A stretch of 64,000 nt of DNA from Numida meleagris. Lineage: Eukaryota > Chordata > Aves > Galliformes > Numididae. The stretch lies in assembly GCF_002078875.1 (NCBI RefSeq), contig NC_034438.1, positions 64,191,276 through 64,255,275 of the forward strand. Reading direction: 5' to 3'. A program made the position numbers and the translations under genes. Every line of letters starts with the position of its first letter. Positions within the stretch are counted from its first letter, which is position 1. The notes under the pieces were generated by a model, which was not told where the DNA came from, made no database searches, and saw only the letters and a list, made by a program, of their open reading frames with translations. Shown here in pieces: positions 36,101-50,500 of the stretch.

Positions 36101-37895
36101 GAAAAAAAAAAAAGAAGGTAAACAAAAGAGGGCAAGACTAACCTTGCCATTAAGCCATTCATTTCACTGGAGCACCAGTGCTCAATAATAGTGCTGGGAT
36201 CCACAAAAGGGCCTTAAACCATTCACAGCTGAGGATCCTGTATGAGCACAGAAAGGCTGGAAAACAAGATACTCTGTTGCTGGGTTACACAGGTGGCATT
36301 AAACTTGAAGTTGGGCAGAGGAACTAAGGCTAACACAGACTGACTTGTCCTAGAAGGTGCACAGGGTAGGCATTAACACACAAATACTGCCGCTATGAAC
36401 CTCTCAAGCCTGCACTCTAAACAGGGAGACATGGACCTAGATGTCAGCACTCTACAACTGTAACTAACACATTTATGAAGATCACATGGGAAGGCCTTGC
36501 CCAAATTTATTATTCCTATTGGGTAATAATGACAATCTAACTTCCGGAAAACTGCAAATATTGAATCGTTGATTTGTAGCAGAGATTAATTTCAATAAAA
36601 CACAGATGATTGATTTTTCTAATCCATTTGTATCATGCTGCATAATTTCATGTAGGGTTTTATCTCAACCTATTAAATGAGGCTTGGTAGAAGTAAGCAA
36701 ACAAATAGAGGAATTAAGTAATTGTCAGTTTACTGCTGCAAATGAGCACTGAGGGGAAATGAGACTTACCTGTGAACTGTTAATAAATGGATAATTTACT
36801 CAGAAAAGTTCTCAGATAGATGCCACTGCATTGCATTATACACAATGCAAGATTCAGTGCTGTAAAGTAAAGTCTGAAGCAGCAATTCAATTAGAACCCT
36901 GTCCTTCAGTCCCTAGTTCTAGAGAGTCACTCAGCTGGGTTCTGCCCCCTTACAATTGCTTTTGCAACAAAGGAATGACAGCCAATTATGCCCAATCTGT
37001 CTCTCTTCCCCTCAGCAGTTATTAAACGACAGATTAACTGGAACAAATTTTGCTGGAGCAAAATTCTTCATCACCTGAAGCACAGCATCTGTTGCTGGCA
37101 AACTTCTTTTGTAACTCCTGGAAAATTTCTTTTGAATTTTAATTTCTAATTAGCAGTTTTGTTCTACTGCACTATCCATTGCAAGAAAATGAGCAAAATC
37201 TTTCTTCATAATATGCCTCCCTGACAATAAATGGTGAAGAAAAATGGAAAGTATTGGTCTCTGGAACATAGAATATGTGCTATGCTGATGCAAGTGAATG
37301 CCATGGATTCCTATCTAAATTCCTGGGCTTCCTTCATTAGAATGAAATCAGTTCACATTTGCAAAAATCAAAAAGCCCAAAGAGAACCACGATGGCTTCC
37401 TTCTTGCTTAATCCTTTCAAAACACTCAAGAGTGCTGCCCTTGAAAGCATTCCCATGTGGAGGAAGAACTGGTTATGTCACAGTGTTAACACAAGTAAGT
37501 CTGATCAAGTATTTTTTTAAGGACATGAACTGAAGACTATTTCACAAAAAACCCACATCTTAGCCAAGCTTAAATACTTTGAGAACAATTAAAATGCTTA
37601 CTTGTTGAGTTTGTTTATCCCTTATGTCTACCTTCTGAAAGGTAATCAAAATCCTTCATCAGTGCTTATATAAATACCACTCTGCATTCAGAGCTTTCAA
37701 ATTAAGTTAAGGAAGAGTGAATCAATGACAGCTATAGAAAATCTGCTTCTATGTTGTTAGAAGAGCAGACTCTAGAAGCAATGCCTTTGAATAACAGGGA
37801 GTAAGACCTATTTTGTGTCAGCACTCTCTTTTCCATCAGGAACACACCCAGAGGCATTTCTGCAAGAAAAACTGTAAGACTAGAGAGACTAGACT
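33171..37895. other. Noncoding stretch, nothing recognised
   Basis: 4.7 kb of AT-rich DNA with no supported exon or repeat apart from short AT runs (34925-34938). Confidence 0.6.
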
Positions 37896-38322
37896 TCTAG
37901 AGAGAGTCGAGAGTGGGGGGCACAAAGGTGACTGGGGGCCTGGAGTATCTTCCTCATGAGGAAATCCTGAGACACCTGGGAGCATTCAGCCTGGAGAAGA
38001 TTGAGAGGGGATCTTAGCAATGCTTATAAATATCTAATGGAAGGGAGCCAAGTGGATGGCTCTTTTTGGTGGTACCTAGTGACAGGGCAAGGGGTAATGG
38101 GCAAAAAATGGGAACACAGGAAATTCCTTACAAGCAGGAAGAAGAACTTTACTGTGAGGGTAAGGGACCATTGGAACAGGTTGTGGAGTTTCCTTCTCTG
38201 GAGATATTCAAGACCTGTCTGGATGCTTTCCTGTAAGACCTTCTGTAGGGAACCTGCTTTAGTGGGGGATTAGACTCAGTAATCTACAGAGGTCTCTTCC
38301 AACCCTACATTTCTGTGATTCT
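37896..38322 (+). repeat. CR1 LINE 3' fragment
   Basis: Plus-oriented CR1: CTGGGAGCATTCAGCCTGGA, then GACAGGGCAAGGGGTAATGG, CATTGGAACAGG, and a tail CTTCCAACCCTACATTTCTG ending in GTGATTCT. The 5' edge is approximate. Confidence 0.85.
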
Positions 38323-41300
38323 TTGAAGACAAAGCTTTCTGGTCTTGGAAATCTGGGAAGGTCCCAGATGACAGAAAGCTAAGAAATGTCGCAGAGATGT
38401 TTCGAGAGATGCCTGCCAGATACTCTCTTAAGATTTAAAGCTATTCCCTGGAGAGAAAAGGAAGTCATACTTCCCCATCTCTTCCTCACGTCCAAGGGAA
38501 TTTTGTTACTCAAAAATCATCAGGTCCATAATGAAGCCAAGGTGCCTTGTCTATTTTCGTACACAATAACTACAGCTCTCCATGTATAGTAATATCCCAC
38601 CTGGTAAAATGGTAACCTCTACAGCACTTGGCTTAATGTGGCAACTTGCAGTTGCAGAGTTCTGCAGGAACAGTTTGATAGGAAAAGTGTCTTTAGCCAT
38701 AAAAAGTATTGCATTAGGAACCTCTAGTAAAATTATAAAATCCTCTCAGCAGCAAAGATATATGTATGTCTTGTCTAAAAAAAAAAAAAAAAATTAATTT
38801 ACATCATGTTGGCTCTTGTTCTTAATTGCATTACTTGATCCAGGACTGAGGTAATTTTTCTCACTCATATGAACACATCATAATAATGGATTTCTTGCAC
38901 TAATTTTTTCATGCCATTCTTTATATGTTAGTATACTGTTGCATAAATAATTGCATTAGAAAAATCATGTCACTTTAGAATGTTTGGCCTTTTTAGAAAT
39001 AATGAGAAAATAAATTCTGGTTGCCATATCTCTAAGTCTCAGATTAGAAAACTGGAGTACAGAGCCATTTGAAAATAAGGAAAGAAATAATATTAGACAG
39101 GTTGTTGGGTGCAGCTATCTTTATTGTCTTATTTCACTGATCTTACTCTTGTGGTTTCCTCTTCCTTCTCCAGTCCCCTCTGGAAAAATCTGACTGTGAG
39201 TTAACTTCCAGTTCCCTTCTGTTTTCTTTGACTGCTGTTTTGGAGGGTTTAGTTTTTCTAGTAAATTTACTTCCATAAAGAAAGCTCCATGCCACCCTCT
39301 CATGCACACCAATGGGAGTTTGATATTAGCCCTTCTCTGTAATGCACGCTTTGGGTTTTTAATCCTCCTGCTGTGAATACAAGGAACTGGAGTGCTTATT
39401 GTCTTATTTATTCTTCAGTTTCTCTTCTTAAACTCTCTCAGCTCACAAAATCTCTTCTTTCTTCTTTCTAAATGAAGGACCCTATATTTTCTTTTTAAAT
39501 TCTGAAACATTGAGACAGAGTACTGTGATTATTTCTAAATTTTCCTTCTCCTGCCAAACAAAGGGAAATTTTAAGATGTGATTTTCATTGCAAAGATGGG
39601 AAATCCAAAGCAATTATCATTCTAGAACCTCAGAAGTGATGGCCTGACATGAACGCAGAGATACTGATTTGGTTCATTTTTACCAGTCATAATTTGTAGC
39701 CAAATTATTACTTATTTGGTGTTCTATTCATGTATATGATATTACACAATGGAACATGGGTAGTATGAAGTTCTTAGATTTGAACTGCAATTTGATAAAC
39801 ACTCACGTATCCTTAAGACATCATTCAAATCCATTACTTTTTTTTGCAGACATATTACTCACTTGCATGTAGCTAATCATACATGACAGCATATGTAAGA
39901 TTAAAAACTGACTTTGTCACTTTGATATCAGTGTAAGTATGCTTTCAGCTACCCATGGAGTTACCTGAGACATAAGCAAATTGTATCCCAATGGAAAGAT
40001 GTTGAAAATCACATACCCCTTGTTACACTGGTTCTACATTTTTAAAAATATAGTAGTAATATAATTTACAGAGCTACCACTATACAGAGGCAATCAATTC
40101 CTTGAAAAATCATCAGTGCTAATACCTTGCAACTCAGTTCAGGGCAATGGGCTTTATGTGTTTGGGGAATATTACTGCTGTGATATGCATTCTGTAATTT
40201 AATAGGTATTGGATGCCACCTAAACCATGAAATAAAATGCACATAAGGAAAATACCTGAAGAAGAGGATGAAATGTTATATAGACCAGAGGATACAAACT
40301 ATGCTGTGTTAAATACTTCACAGAGGTATTCACCATATGGCCTGATATGGTTCGTTGGTTAAATAGCTGTGCGAGTCTTCAGGAAATACTGTTTTTCATA
40401 TTTAATTTGACAATTTTCAAGTTTTCACAATTAATTTCCTCTACATCCAATAAAGCTGAAGACTCGGAATTAGAAGCTGACTACAGAGATGCCCTCTTTT
40501 TTTTTTTTATAATATATTCCTTAATATTTAACTTCTTGAACATTTTTTACCTGTAAGGAAATATCAGCAGGAAGAAAGAAGCTGTAGGGTTTTTTTTGCA
40601 TACTTGGTAATATGGAAATTATATTATTAAATATTTTTGTTATTTTTAATATAATTTTCTGTAATTATTTACAGTTAATAAAATAAGTTTGTAGCTCAAC
40701 TGCAATAGCAATGTTGACACAATAATACAATTACATGTTTTACCAAAAGGAGATTTAAGAAAAGTAATGTGTGTTCCATTAAGAATTATATTGCAGCTAT
40801 TCCCATTTTATTTGCAACTGTTAATCAATCTATCTGTAAAGTAGGTAAAACAATACATTAAATGCATTTTGTATCTCCAGAGTTGTGTCAGAGTGATATA
40901 TCCGAACAGACCTGTTTTGTCTCTGTTATGCTTTCACAATGCATTATTGAAGCAGCTGCACAACATGTTGACAATAAAGAATGCAATTTTGATTCTTATC
41001 TATGCATCTTAGAATGCTTTCTCTTTGTTTATTTAATCCCAAATCAATTCAATGCTCTGTTAGAGGACATCAAGATAGATGGGTGTTAGGCGGTACCCTC
41101 CAGCTGTGTTCTTCTGTCAGGGTTAGGAAGAGCACTACTAAGGATCTCCCAATGAGACTATAAAGGATACATCCATTCCCTATTAGCCATGCAAGTGAGT
41201 AAGACATAAGAAAAAAAAGAAACTGGATTTGCTGGGTTAGCTCAAGCTGCCTAAACCAGGCCCTGACCCCTCTCCCCTATCTCTAATGAGCAATACACAT

Positions 41301-42547
41301 CTAATTCCTTTTTCTCCAATTTTCCATATTTTGCTGATAGAAATATCTTTTTTTATTACTGATATTGTTATCTTGGTAACTTTGGTTTTACATGTGACCA
41401 CTGTTACAAACAACTGGATGCTGATGTCCTTGCTATGTCCATTCCCATAAAGGTTCCCAGCACTCTCCTCCGGTTTCCTGTGAAGTCTGGATGCTACTAA
41501 CATCATCCCCTCTTAAACACCAACAAAATCTAGTCATGTCTGCAGATGCTGTCTCTCTATAGCCTTTTTCATCTGCTTATACTTTCATCTTGTCACATCC
41601 TGCAGTGTTTTGATGTCATATCCTGTAGTTACACTCATTTAGCTCAGCTTGTGGCTGGTGCTGAGTCAATGACAAATAAACTGCCTGCAGCCTTCCTGTG
41701 GTCATCCACCACTAAACAACCTGGAAGGTGCAGTATCTTTCTGCATACAGGGAAGCAGAGACCACAATTTTGCTTTTCTTTTAGATGACTTAATGTTTTT
41801 TGTCTCCTTTAAATTGTTTGAATTTTTTGTCTCATTTTTTTCAGTCTTAAGGAAACTTAGTTACTATGTAAAAAACTTAACCATGTTAGCCATGCTTGTT
41901 CTTAGGCAAGATGAGGAATCATCTTTTCCTTCTATCTCAGTTTAAGAGGCTATCAGCAGTCGTCTTCTTTTGTATTTAATTTGAATACAATCATTCTTCT
42001 TTCAAACTTACACCTATAAAGCACAGTAAGTTTTTTCGTTCCTCATTATAGTCTTTAAGGACTTAAATAAGAACCTATCTGATAGGTAGCTTTGACATTG
42101 CTCTGTGAAGTCTCTTCTACTGGTGGGAGGTCAAGAGAAGACAGTCTATAACACTGGATTCAATTGTTCTGTTCCAGTCAGTACAAAAGGCCATTCATCA
42201 AAGTCATCTCCAAAGTCAAGAGGGCAAAGCCAGACAGGCAAGGTGAAACTGAAGATTTAGTTCTTACCCACTGCATTCTTGACTCTTACGCTGCTGCAGG
42301 AAAAGGATTATTAAGTCAAGCACAAGAGAATTCAAGATTTCATCCATTTAAGTTTGGGAATCCTGGCAAAATTCTACTTGTAGTAGCTATGAGCAGTGGG
42401 GCTAATTAAAAGCATTTCTGCAAATACTTAGCAAAGAGTTTGAAAGAGTAAAGAGAGCTTGCATTATACATTCAAATAACTTTCATGTCAAGATTTTAAA
42501 AGATATTGCAGCAAGTGAGCTGACCTCTCCCTTTCAATGTGTTGTGT
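38323..42547. other. Noncoding stretch, nothing recognised
   Basis: 4.2 kb, AT-rich, with a poly(A) run at about 38778-38793. No supported gene. Confidence 0.6.
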
Positions 42548-44550
42548 CAGAGAGCCATTGAGGGTCTCCAAGGAAGAAGACAGTAAAATTCCTCCAGGCA
42601 ACTTGGTCCAATGCTTGATCACACCCTCACAGTAAAAAAGTGTTTCCTAGTGTTCAGACAGAAATTTCTGTGTTTCAGTTTATATCCACTGCCTGTTGTC
42701 CAGTCACTGGGCACCACCAAAAACAGCCTGGCTTCATCCTCTCTGCACCCTATGTCCAGCTAATTATATACATTGATAAGATCCCCTCCTGTGAGCCTTC
42801 TCTAAGATTAACTCTTAGCTCTCTCAGCTACTTCTACTGTAACAGATACTCCTGTCCCTTTGCAGGACTCTTTCCAGTATGTCCATATCCTTCTTGTATC
42901 TGGGAGCACTGAACACAGTAATCCAGATGTGTGTCCTCCCTAGGGCTGACGAGAGAGGAAGATCTGCTGGCAACATTCCCTCCTAATGCAGCCCAAGATT
43001 CCATTAGCCTTTTTTGGCATAGGTGCACACTGCTGGCTCATGACAGCATGCACTGATGTTGGGGTTTGTTCATATCCAGGTGCAGGACTTTGCAAGTTCC
43101 CTTTGTTGAACTTCATGAGGTTCCTGTCAGCTAATTTCTGCAGCCTGTTGAGGTCCTTCTGTATGGAAGTTCAACCCCATCAGGCACACCTCCCAATTTT
43201 GTGCCATCACCAAATTTGTTGAGGGAACACTGTCCCATCCTCCAGATAACTAATGAAAATATTGAACAGGACTGTGTCTGATGGGAGGCTGTCCAGTCTA
43301 GATCCTCCTTCCAGGTCACTGAAAAGATAGCAGTATTTTTTTTTTTTCTCCAGTTCTCAGGAATCTCTCCTGATCACCATGATCTTTCAAAGATGACTGA
43401 GAGTGACCTTGTAATATTAACATCCAGCTCCCTTGGCACTCATGAATATGTGCAATCAGTGTCCAAGGGCTTGCTTATGTCCAGCTTGATTAAGTGTTCC
43501 TTCTTCCTCTTCTACCAGGGATAAGAATTCCTTGCTGCAGACTTTCCCCCAATCCCTGCAGGCTGTGATTCCTGAATGTCGATTCTCCTAGAAAATTCTG
43601 AGGCAAAGAAAGTATTTGATAAGTCAGCCTTTCTGATATTTAGTGTTACAAGGGTCACTGTCCCATTCAGTAGTGGGTCCATATTTTCCCTGGTTTTCTT
43701 TTTGCTGTTTATGCACCTACAGAAGCCTTACTATTGCCCCTCACATCCTTTGTCAGATTCAACTCCAGATGGTTTTGCCTTTCCTAGACACATCTCTATA
43801 TGCTAGAAAATATCTGTATTCCACCCACATTACTTGTTCCTGCTTTCAGCTTCAGTATGCTTTTTTTTATGTTTGAATGTTGCCAGGAACTATTTGTTCA
43901 CCCATGCTAGCAACCTGGCACCTTTCCTTGACTTCCTGTTGATTGGAGTGGAGTGTTCTACACAGCTTGGAGGCGGTAATCCTTAAACACCAGCCAACTC
44001 TTTTGGATTCCTCTTCCTTCCATGTTCTTGGGACTCTTTTAACCAAGTCCCTAAAGAGTTCAAAGTCTGCTCTTCTCAAGTCCAGGTCTGTAATTTTGTT
44101 TTGTGCCTTTCTCACTCCTTTCAGGACTCATTAGTATACCGGCACACTGTCAGTTTAGCCAATCATTACATTAAACAGCCATTCTTCATTTGTAAGTATG
44201 AGGTCCAGCAGAGGACCTCTCATTATTGGCTCCTCTATCGCCTGTGTCAGAGAGATAGCAATCCACATGGATTGCTCTTCAGTAGATTTTTTGCATGGCC
44301 CAAGACCCCTATGAGGATGAGAGCCTGTGAACATTAGGTTACTTCTAGATATCTGTAGAACACCTCATCTGCTGTTTCTTCCTGATCCAATGGCCTATAA
44401 CACACACCTACAACACTTCATGCACATTGGTCTGCTCTTTAATCTCTACTAGTAAACTATTGGCTTATCACCCAGCCCATGCAGGGCTCCATTTATTCCA
44501 TCACATAAAGGGCAACTTCATCTTCTAGTATTCCCAGTCTGTCCTTCCTA
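42548..44550 (-). repeat. Long, old CR1 LINE copy (about 2 kb) in minus orientation
   Basis: Antisense CR1 blocks run through most of this interval, for example CAGTCACTGGGCACCACC, GATAAGATCCCCTCC, GCAGCCTGTTGAGGTCCTTC and GTATGAGGTCCAGCAGAGGA. On the minus strand 43867-44115 reads like part of the CR1 ORF2 product (RRADFELFRDLVKRVP). Many stops show it is dead. It is unusual among the copies here in keeping 2 kb of body instead of only the 3' few hundred bases. Confidence 0.8.
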
Positions 44551-47500
44551 AAAATTCTATCTTCATCTATTGCAGCACTCAAAAACTGCACCCAGATATG
44601 TAATTCTTTATTTTATTACCATGCTGAATTATACATGCACTTCAGAGAGGCACATCAGTGTGCTGATTTCCCAGAAAAAGCTTCTGGGTACTTTGGGAGT
44701 ATCACTATAGTAATGCCTTGGAAGCACTTACATACATGAAAGCATTTGAGGTGACCCTGTTTAAGCCCTGTTTTGTTGGTTATACGCTCTTTTTTGTTCA
44801 TATAGCCGCAGGCTCTTTGCTTTGTCAGCACTGTAACTCCCCTGCAGGGCTGCTGTTAATTCTCTCCCTCTCCCATTTTTCCTCATTTAAAGTCATTCTT
44901 ACCAGGTCAGTGATCCTGCTGGCGACGATGCTTTATTCTCCACGTAATGAGGTGCATCCCATCCCTCCCAAGCAGACATCAATCCTCATAGAGAGTCTCA
45001 TGGTCATAGAATCAAAAAACATGTTGCTAATGCCACCTGTGAAACTAGTTATTGAACTGAGAAGAAGTTGAAGTACAGTTTTAGGTTAAAATGTTCACTT
45101 CCCAACATCACAGCTGAGAGTTAATATGAGGTTCATTGTCACTTTTTTTTTAGCCTGTTTACTGACAGAGTCAAGAAGACACCAAGATGCTGGTTAGTCC
45201 CAAACTCTGTTAATTACCACTTTCATGTAGTAACAGGTCGTTTTCATGGAAAGCTTTTTTAATAGACATGACATTTCTTTTGTGACATGAAGACCTCAAA
45301 ATCCAGTTTATCTTCTGTTAAACATCCTGATTCCTAAACATCCTCTGTTTTCATTTGTATAATTATCTTTCCTTTTGTATTTGTAGAAGACATTCTCTGT
45401 CGGGTTTTTATTGGTTTGCGTAGAGAGGAAGCATCCATCTCCTGACTATTGAACAAGATTTGCTGTTTAACTTATGAGTTTCCCTTCAACAATTTGCCTA
45501 CTGTTTCCTGTGTGTAATGCCATCTATTTCCTAGAAAGCTCTTAAAGGCCAAATATCAGCAGTTGCTGACACAATCACATGGGTATTTACAACTGATATT
45601 ATAATAAGTTTTCCTTACAAGAAGTAAGAAGTAATTACACAATAATTACACAGTAATACACGAAGTAATTAAGTTTGATCAATTGCATTTTGTGTAATCA
45701 CTTTTTTTTCTCAAAGAAGTAAAACCATGTTCTATTTTTATATATACTGTTTATCAAACTAATATTAATGATCTAGGACATGAAAGAGGAAAAACAATCC
45801 CAAGAACTCTGAGAATTTACTTTAAATGTTTTCTATTTCAAGCAAATAAATGTTAAAGGCTGTTTCAAGATTTTGTTTCAGTTCAGTGTTTTGTGGGTGG
45901 GGTCTGAGCTGATTTGGCTGAGGAGTCTTGGAGTGGTTATTGTTGAAAAAAAAGTCATATAGACAGGTATTAAATTCAACAAATCTTTTTTAAAGAAAGA
46001 TTTTATGTTTAACAGATTTGTTTTGAATAATACAATGCAAATTCCACCTCTACACATGGAAGCAATTTTTGTACAGGAGTATCTGGGATCATTATCACCA
46101 ATGGAATTTGGAGCAAAAACTGTAAGACTCTTCTTTCTCAAGCAACAAATGGAGTTAAAAACTGTCATTTAAACCATCATAGAATGATCAGTCATGGGTA
46201 TATCAGAGCGTAAGTTCCTCCAATATCCCTCAAAGAGCTATATTTTACAGCCTACGTTCACTTGAGAGCTGTTAAAATAAATTACAACACATTATGCAAT
46301 GGCTTAATCAAGAAACAATGACTGAAAGTAATGATTGATTACCGCAATTACTCCACAAATTCTATTTTTCTCTCAGAAATATTTGATGCAACACTTAGGG
46401 AAACAAAAGCAAAACAGAAATGTGACATATGTCCAATGCACATTAATTTCCCCTTAGTCTATTCATACTCATTAGATCTTGAAGAGGGTATGCACAGCAA
46501 ATTCTCCAGTTAGATCAAATTGCACTTGTCCTAGTGTAGGGATGTGATGTAATAATGTGAAATATAATGGAGATCTATTCCTAGCTTTCATTGTCAGAGA
46601 AAAGATTAATAGACTAAACAAGGTAAAAGTCAAAAGCAGTGCCACTGCTTTCACCTAACAGGAAATTAGTGCCTGATGACTACTCACGGAACCAACACTT
46701 CAGTCTTTTTTTATCAAGGAACACAGAAAATACCCAGGAGTTTAATAGAGAAATCCTGTTTGAGATGTATTGTTCAGTCCAAGCTATGTCCATCAGTCCT
46801 GCCTGGAGAGCCCACTCACCCATCAGCCAGCTAACTCCCTGCAAGTAGGCTAGGAGGCAGGATTTCTGCAGGAGGAATCACATTCAAAGGCAGTAAGTTA
46901 ATTTTAAAAGCTGGCTTCCCCTGTGAGTCATCACTTATTGAAACAGTGGAAATCAATGATACTATGCTGTGGCACTCCTATCGCTCCATCACAGTAATGT
47001 CCTGATAAAAATCCCTATGGAACTAACAAAATTACAAAGTCCATCATAAAGTCAAAACAGTGTCTTCAGATACAGCTTTGCAAGCCTGTGTACGTTCCTG
47101 AATGTTCTGTGGTATCCCTGTGCTGTAATTTTTTATGTCTGGTTGTTTGCTGTATAAAGGCTTAATGGAAGAACATCACAGCATGACTCTATGTGTATGA
47201 CAGTTTAGGCAGAAGTTTTCTGCTCAGGAATAAAATTTCAGTAAACAACCAGAGAAGAATTTTCTCCCTACAGTTGACTTAAAATATGCAAGTTCCTTCC
47301 TCCTAGACACAGAAGAAATCCATAAACTCATCTTAGAAAAATAGTTCCAATTACAGAATTCACTTTTTCTCAAGCATGCAAGACTCTTGGGAAAATAACT
47401 AGAACATCTCTGAACTTTCACTTTATTTTGTAGAAGTTGTTCTTGCCTGTTTAAAGCAGTAATCCCTCTTTCCTGTATTCTAACAAGGACTAACACATCA

Positions 47501-50500
47501 GTCATACAATGTGCTAACTAACTGAGAGGCTTTCTAGCCTGTACATCTCAGGCCTAGTGTGGATAGTGACACTTGCATATGGTGAGCCCCGACATCTCCA
47601 CTGATAGCTTTGCCATTTTGTCACTTATTCCTTCGCTGGTGAAATATATACACTGAATACAATGGATGGCTTCAGCTCACTTCTCCAGCCTCTTTTTTTC
47701 ACCTTACATGTATTATCCAAGTATTTTTCAGAGTATTGATCCATTTTATACAGAAAGCTTCTTCCTTCTCCTTTTCCTTCTTAAACAGAGAGTAAATAAA
47801 ACAGAGAAATTAGTGACATGCTTGGATACTTAATATACTTGTGCAAATCCTTGTCCATAGCCTTTTCCAATTGTGATAGTGATAGGCCTTTACAGTAAAA
47901 CAGCATGACAGCTGGCATTCAGAGCTTGGCATGTCCTGCCAAAGTCCATAGCATGCTCAATATCTGAGGCTCCAGTCCTCCCGTCTTCCTTTGTCAGTAT
48001 TCAGACCTGTTATCTCCAGCAAACTGGGAGAAGGAAATTTAAATATCTGAAAATTATTATTTTTTAATGAAGCATGGTACTTTGAAAACTTCTCAGCTTT
48101 GCTCTCCTGCTGCTTTTATTTAAAAAGAAAAATAATAAAAAATTGCAGCCTTTCTCTTTTCACTTCTTTGGAAGACAGGGACAAGCTGTACTGGCCTTAA
48201 TTTATTGCTCAGTTCCCTACAGAGTCATCTAGGAATCATTAGTAGGTAGTTGACAATGTTGGCAAAGGATTCCTTCATATACTAAACAGAGATTTGTTTT
48301 TGGTGTTTTCATTGTTAAAATTTGCTTACGATTACAATGAGAACCCAATCTATTTCGCAGAGAATGGTTCACAGTATGCCTAGTCTGCCTGTTTGGACAG
48401 AATTCTCTTGAGCTAACATACTTTTCCCCTGTATTAGTAACCAATGACAATATCCCCAGCTCCCCCAGCAGTGGTGCAGTAGACAAAGAACATAACTGTT
48501 AAATTAAAGTAAATTAACTTTTCAATATTGAATGCACTTGCTGATAGTTTTGTTATGTATGCACTGTAATTATTGCACAGCAAAGGGCTATTCACTCAGG
48601 TGGAATAATGCTCAAGGATAAGTAGTTATCTGTTGTGTCTTTCTTCCTCCTCCTAAAGTTTTTGTTGCACTGAGATGTTTCCAGGTACTGGAAACCCTGA
48701 TTTTAATTTTTAACTTTGCAGATACAGGTTGTCAACTTTCATTGCTCCTTGCTCCTGACAAGCATAGGATTAAACATATGCATAAACATACATAGGATTC
48801 CACTGCACCCAATAGGGCAATAACTGCTTAGGCCACAGCTCAGAGTTAAAGAAGTTTATACAATAAAATATATTTATATAAGATTGTTGCTTTATTTTCA
48901 AACTGATGAGAGCTATGCCAAAAAATGTTGCTTTTTACGTAGAGCTACAGCCTGCAGGTACAGTCACCTGACTGTACCCTGTTGGTACTGGTCATGGAAT
49001 TGTGTAACAAGTTGGAGCAGTATTTTGGAGGTAGAGTGCTCAGACTGCCAGTTTCCATTCTGTCATCTTATGATGACTTGAGGTTCCCAAGGAGACAACC
49101 AGCAAAGGTTTCCTGGTTCTTTGCTGTAGAGCAGGGGTTTTGAAAATCTCAAAAGCCTCAGTTGTTTCTGGAACAGATGTTTTGTTTCATGAAAATAAAC
49201 AGTAGCCACCAGCATTTCCTGCATCATGGTATCAACAGGATGTGTCTACTCAAAGTTATTTGCACTCATTTTCAGGTTTTTTCCTTATGTAAAGTTTTAT
49301 TCTAGGATGCTTTCAGTAGGCATGGATGTTTCATATACAATAATTTTTAACAAAAATCTACTGAATTTGTTGAATAAAAAACAATATCCCCTCCAGCTGA
49401 GGGGATGCTTGACCTGCAAACCACTGTATGAAGGGAAAAATACAGGTTAGTAAAACTGTTCTTGCCTGGTTTGCTTTTTTTCTCTAGACATCTGTTGCTT
49501 GTCTCTTTCAGAGACAGGATAATGGCTTACATCAACATTTGGTCTGGCACAACACAAACATTCTTATTTGCTTGCATTCCATTCTGGATTTGTGAGATTA
49601 ACACTCCCAGTTGGATCTGCCATTGCCAATGACCACTGCTATTGATTCTGCTTTGGACTCTCCCTTAAGGGCTGATTAGTTCTGTAAGTGCAATACCTTA
49701 AAGGTAAAACTGAAACTTTACCAGAATAAAATCAGTACGTATTTTTAGGTAATGACATACTTTCCACTTCCTTGTCATCACAAGTGAGAGTTTTTTACAA
49801 GACAGGCCAGAGCTAGAAGAAAACTGTACCTTTGTTTAATGAACGGCATCTTCTGAAACAGAAGCTGGATATAATGAAAAGCTCTAGGCACGCTGTGCAA
49901 GATTGACTAAAGCCACATTTCAACTGAGAACTCAATGAGTACCCGGATCTCATGTCACCTGGGCACCTTGCAAATTGGTTGGACAGATAGCTCCCATCCT
50001 GAAAACATTTAAACAAAAACAAAAAAATCCCTTTCCCTTAAAGAAACTTCTAGTGAAAATTAGCAAAAATAATTAACCCAGTTGTTTTGTGCTGCATCAA
50101 CCAGGCTTTCAAATGTGTTCCAAAGCACCATGGCATGCAAGCTCCTGGCACAAATCACTTGTGCATGTAAGTATAGTGAAGAGAGATTTGATGAAGGATG
50201 GCAAAAATGAGAAAAAATCAATGCAAGTCTCGTATTCTAAATATGAAAAAACATGAGCATTAGAGAATGCAGCTGAACAGGAGGTTGTGGGTACCAACTT
50301 CCAAATGGTGTGGCCAGTGCCAAAATAGGTAACTCACAGAGCTCCATCCATCTGCAGCCTATGTCTTTTACTAAAGTATCAAATTTTTCATAGCCTATTC
50401 TTCAGATTAACTTCCAGCACCAGGAATAAAGCTCCACGCTTCTTTTCCACCCTTGCACACCTTTTTGTTTAATGTCTGTTCTTTTCCCTTTACTCCTGGA

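Noticed and set aside
44718..45071. A 117-codon plus-strand frame beginning at 44718
   Set aside because: No homology that I recognise, no splice or promoter support, and a composition like the surrounding noncoding DNA.
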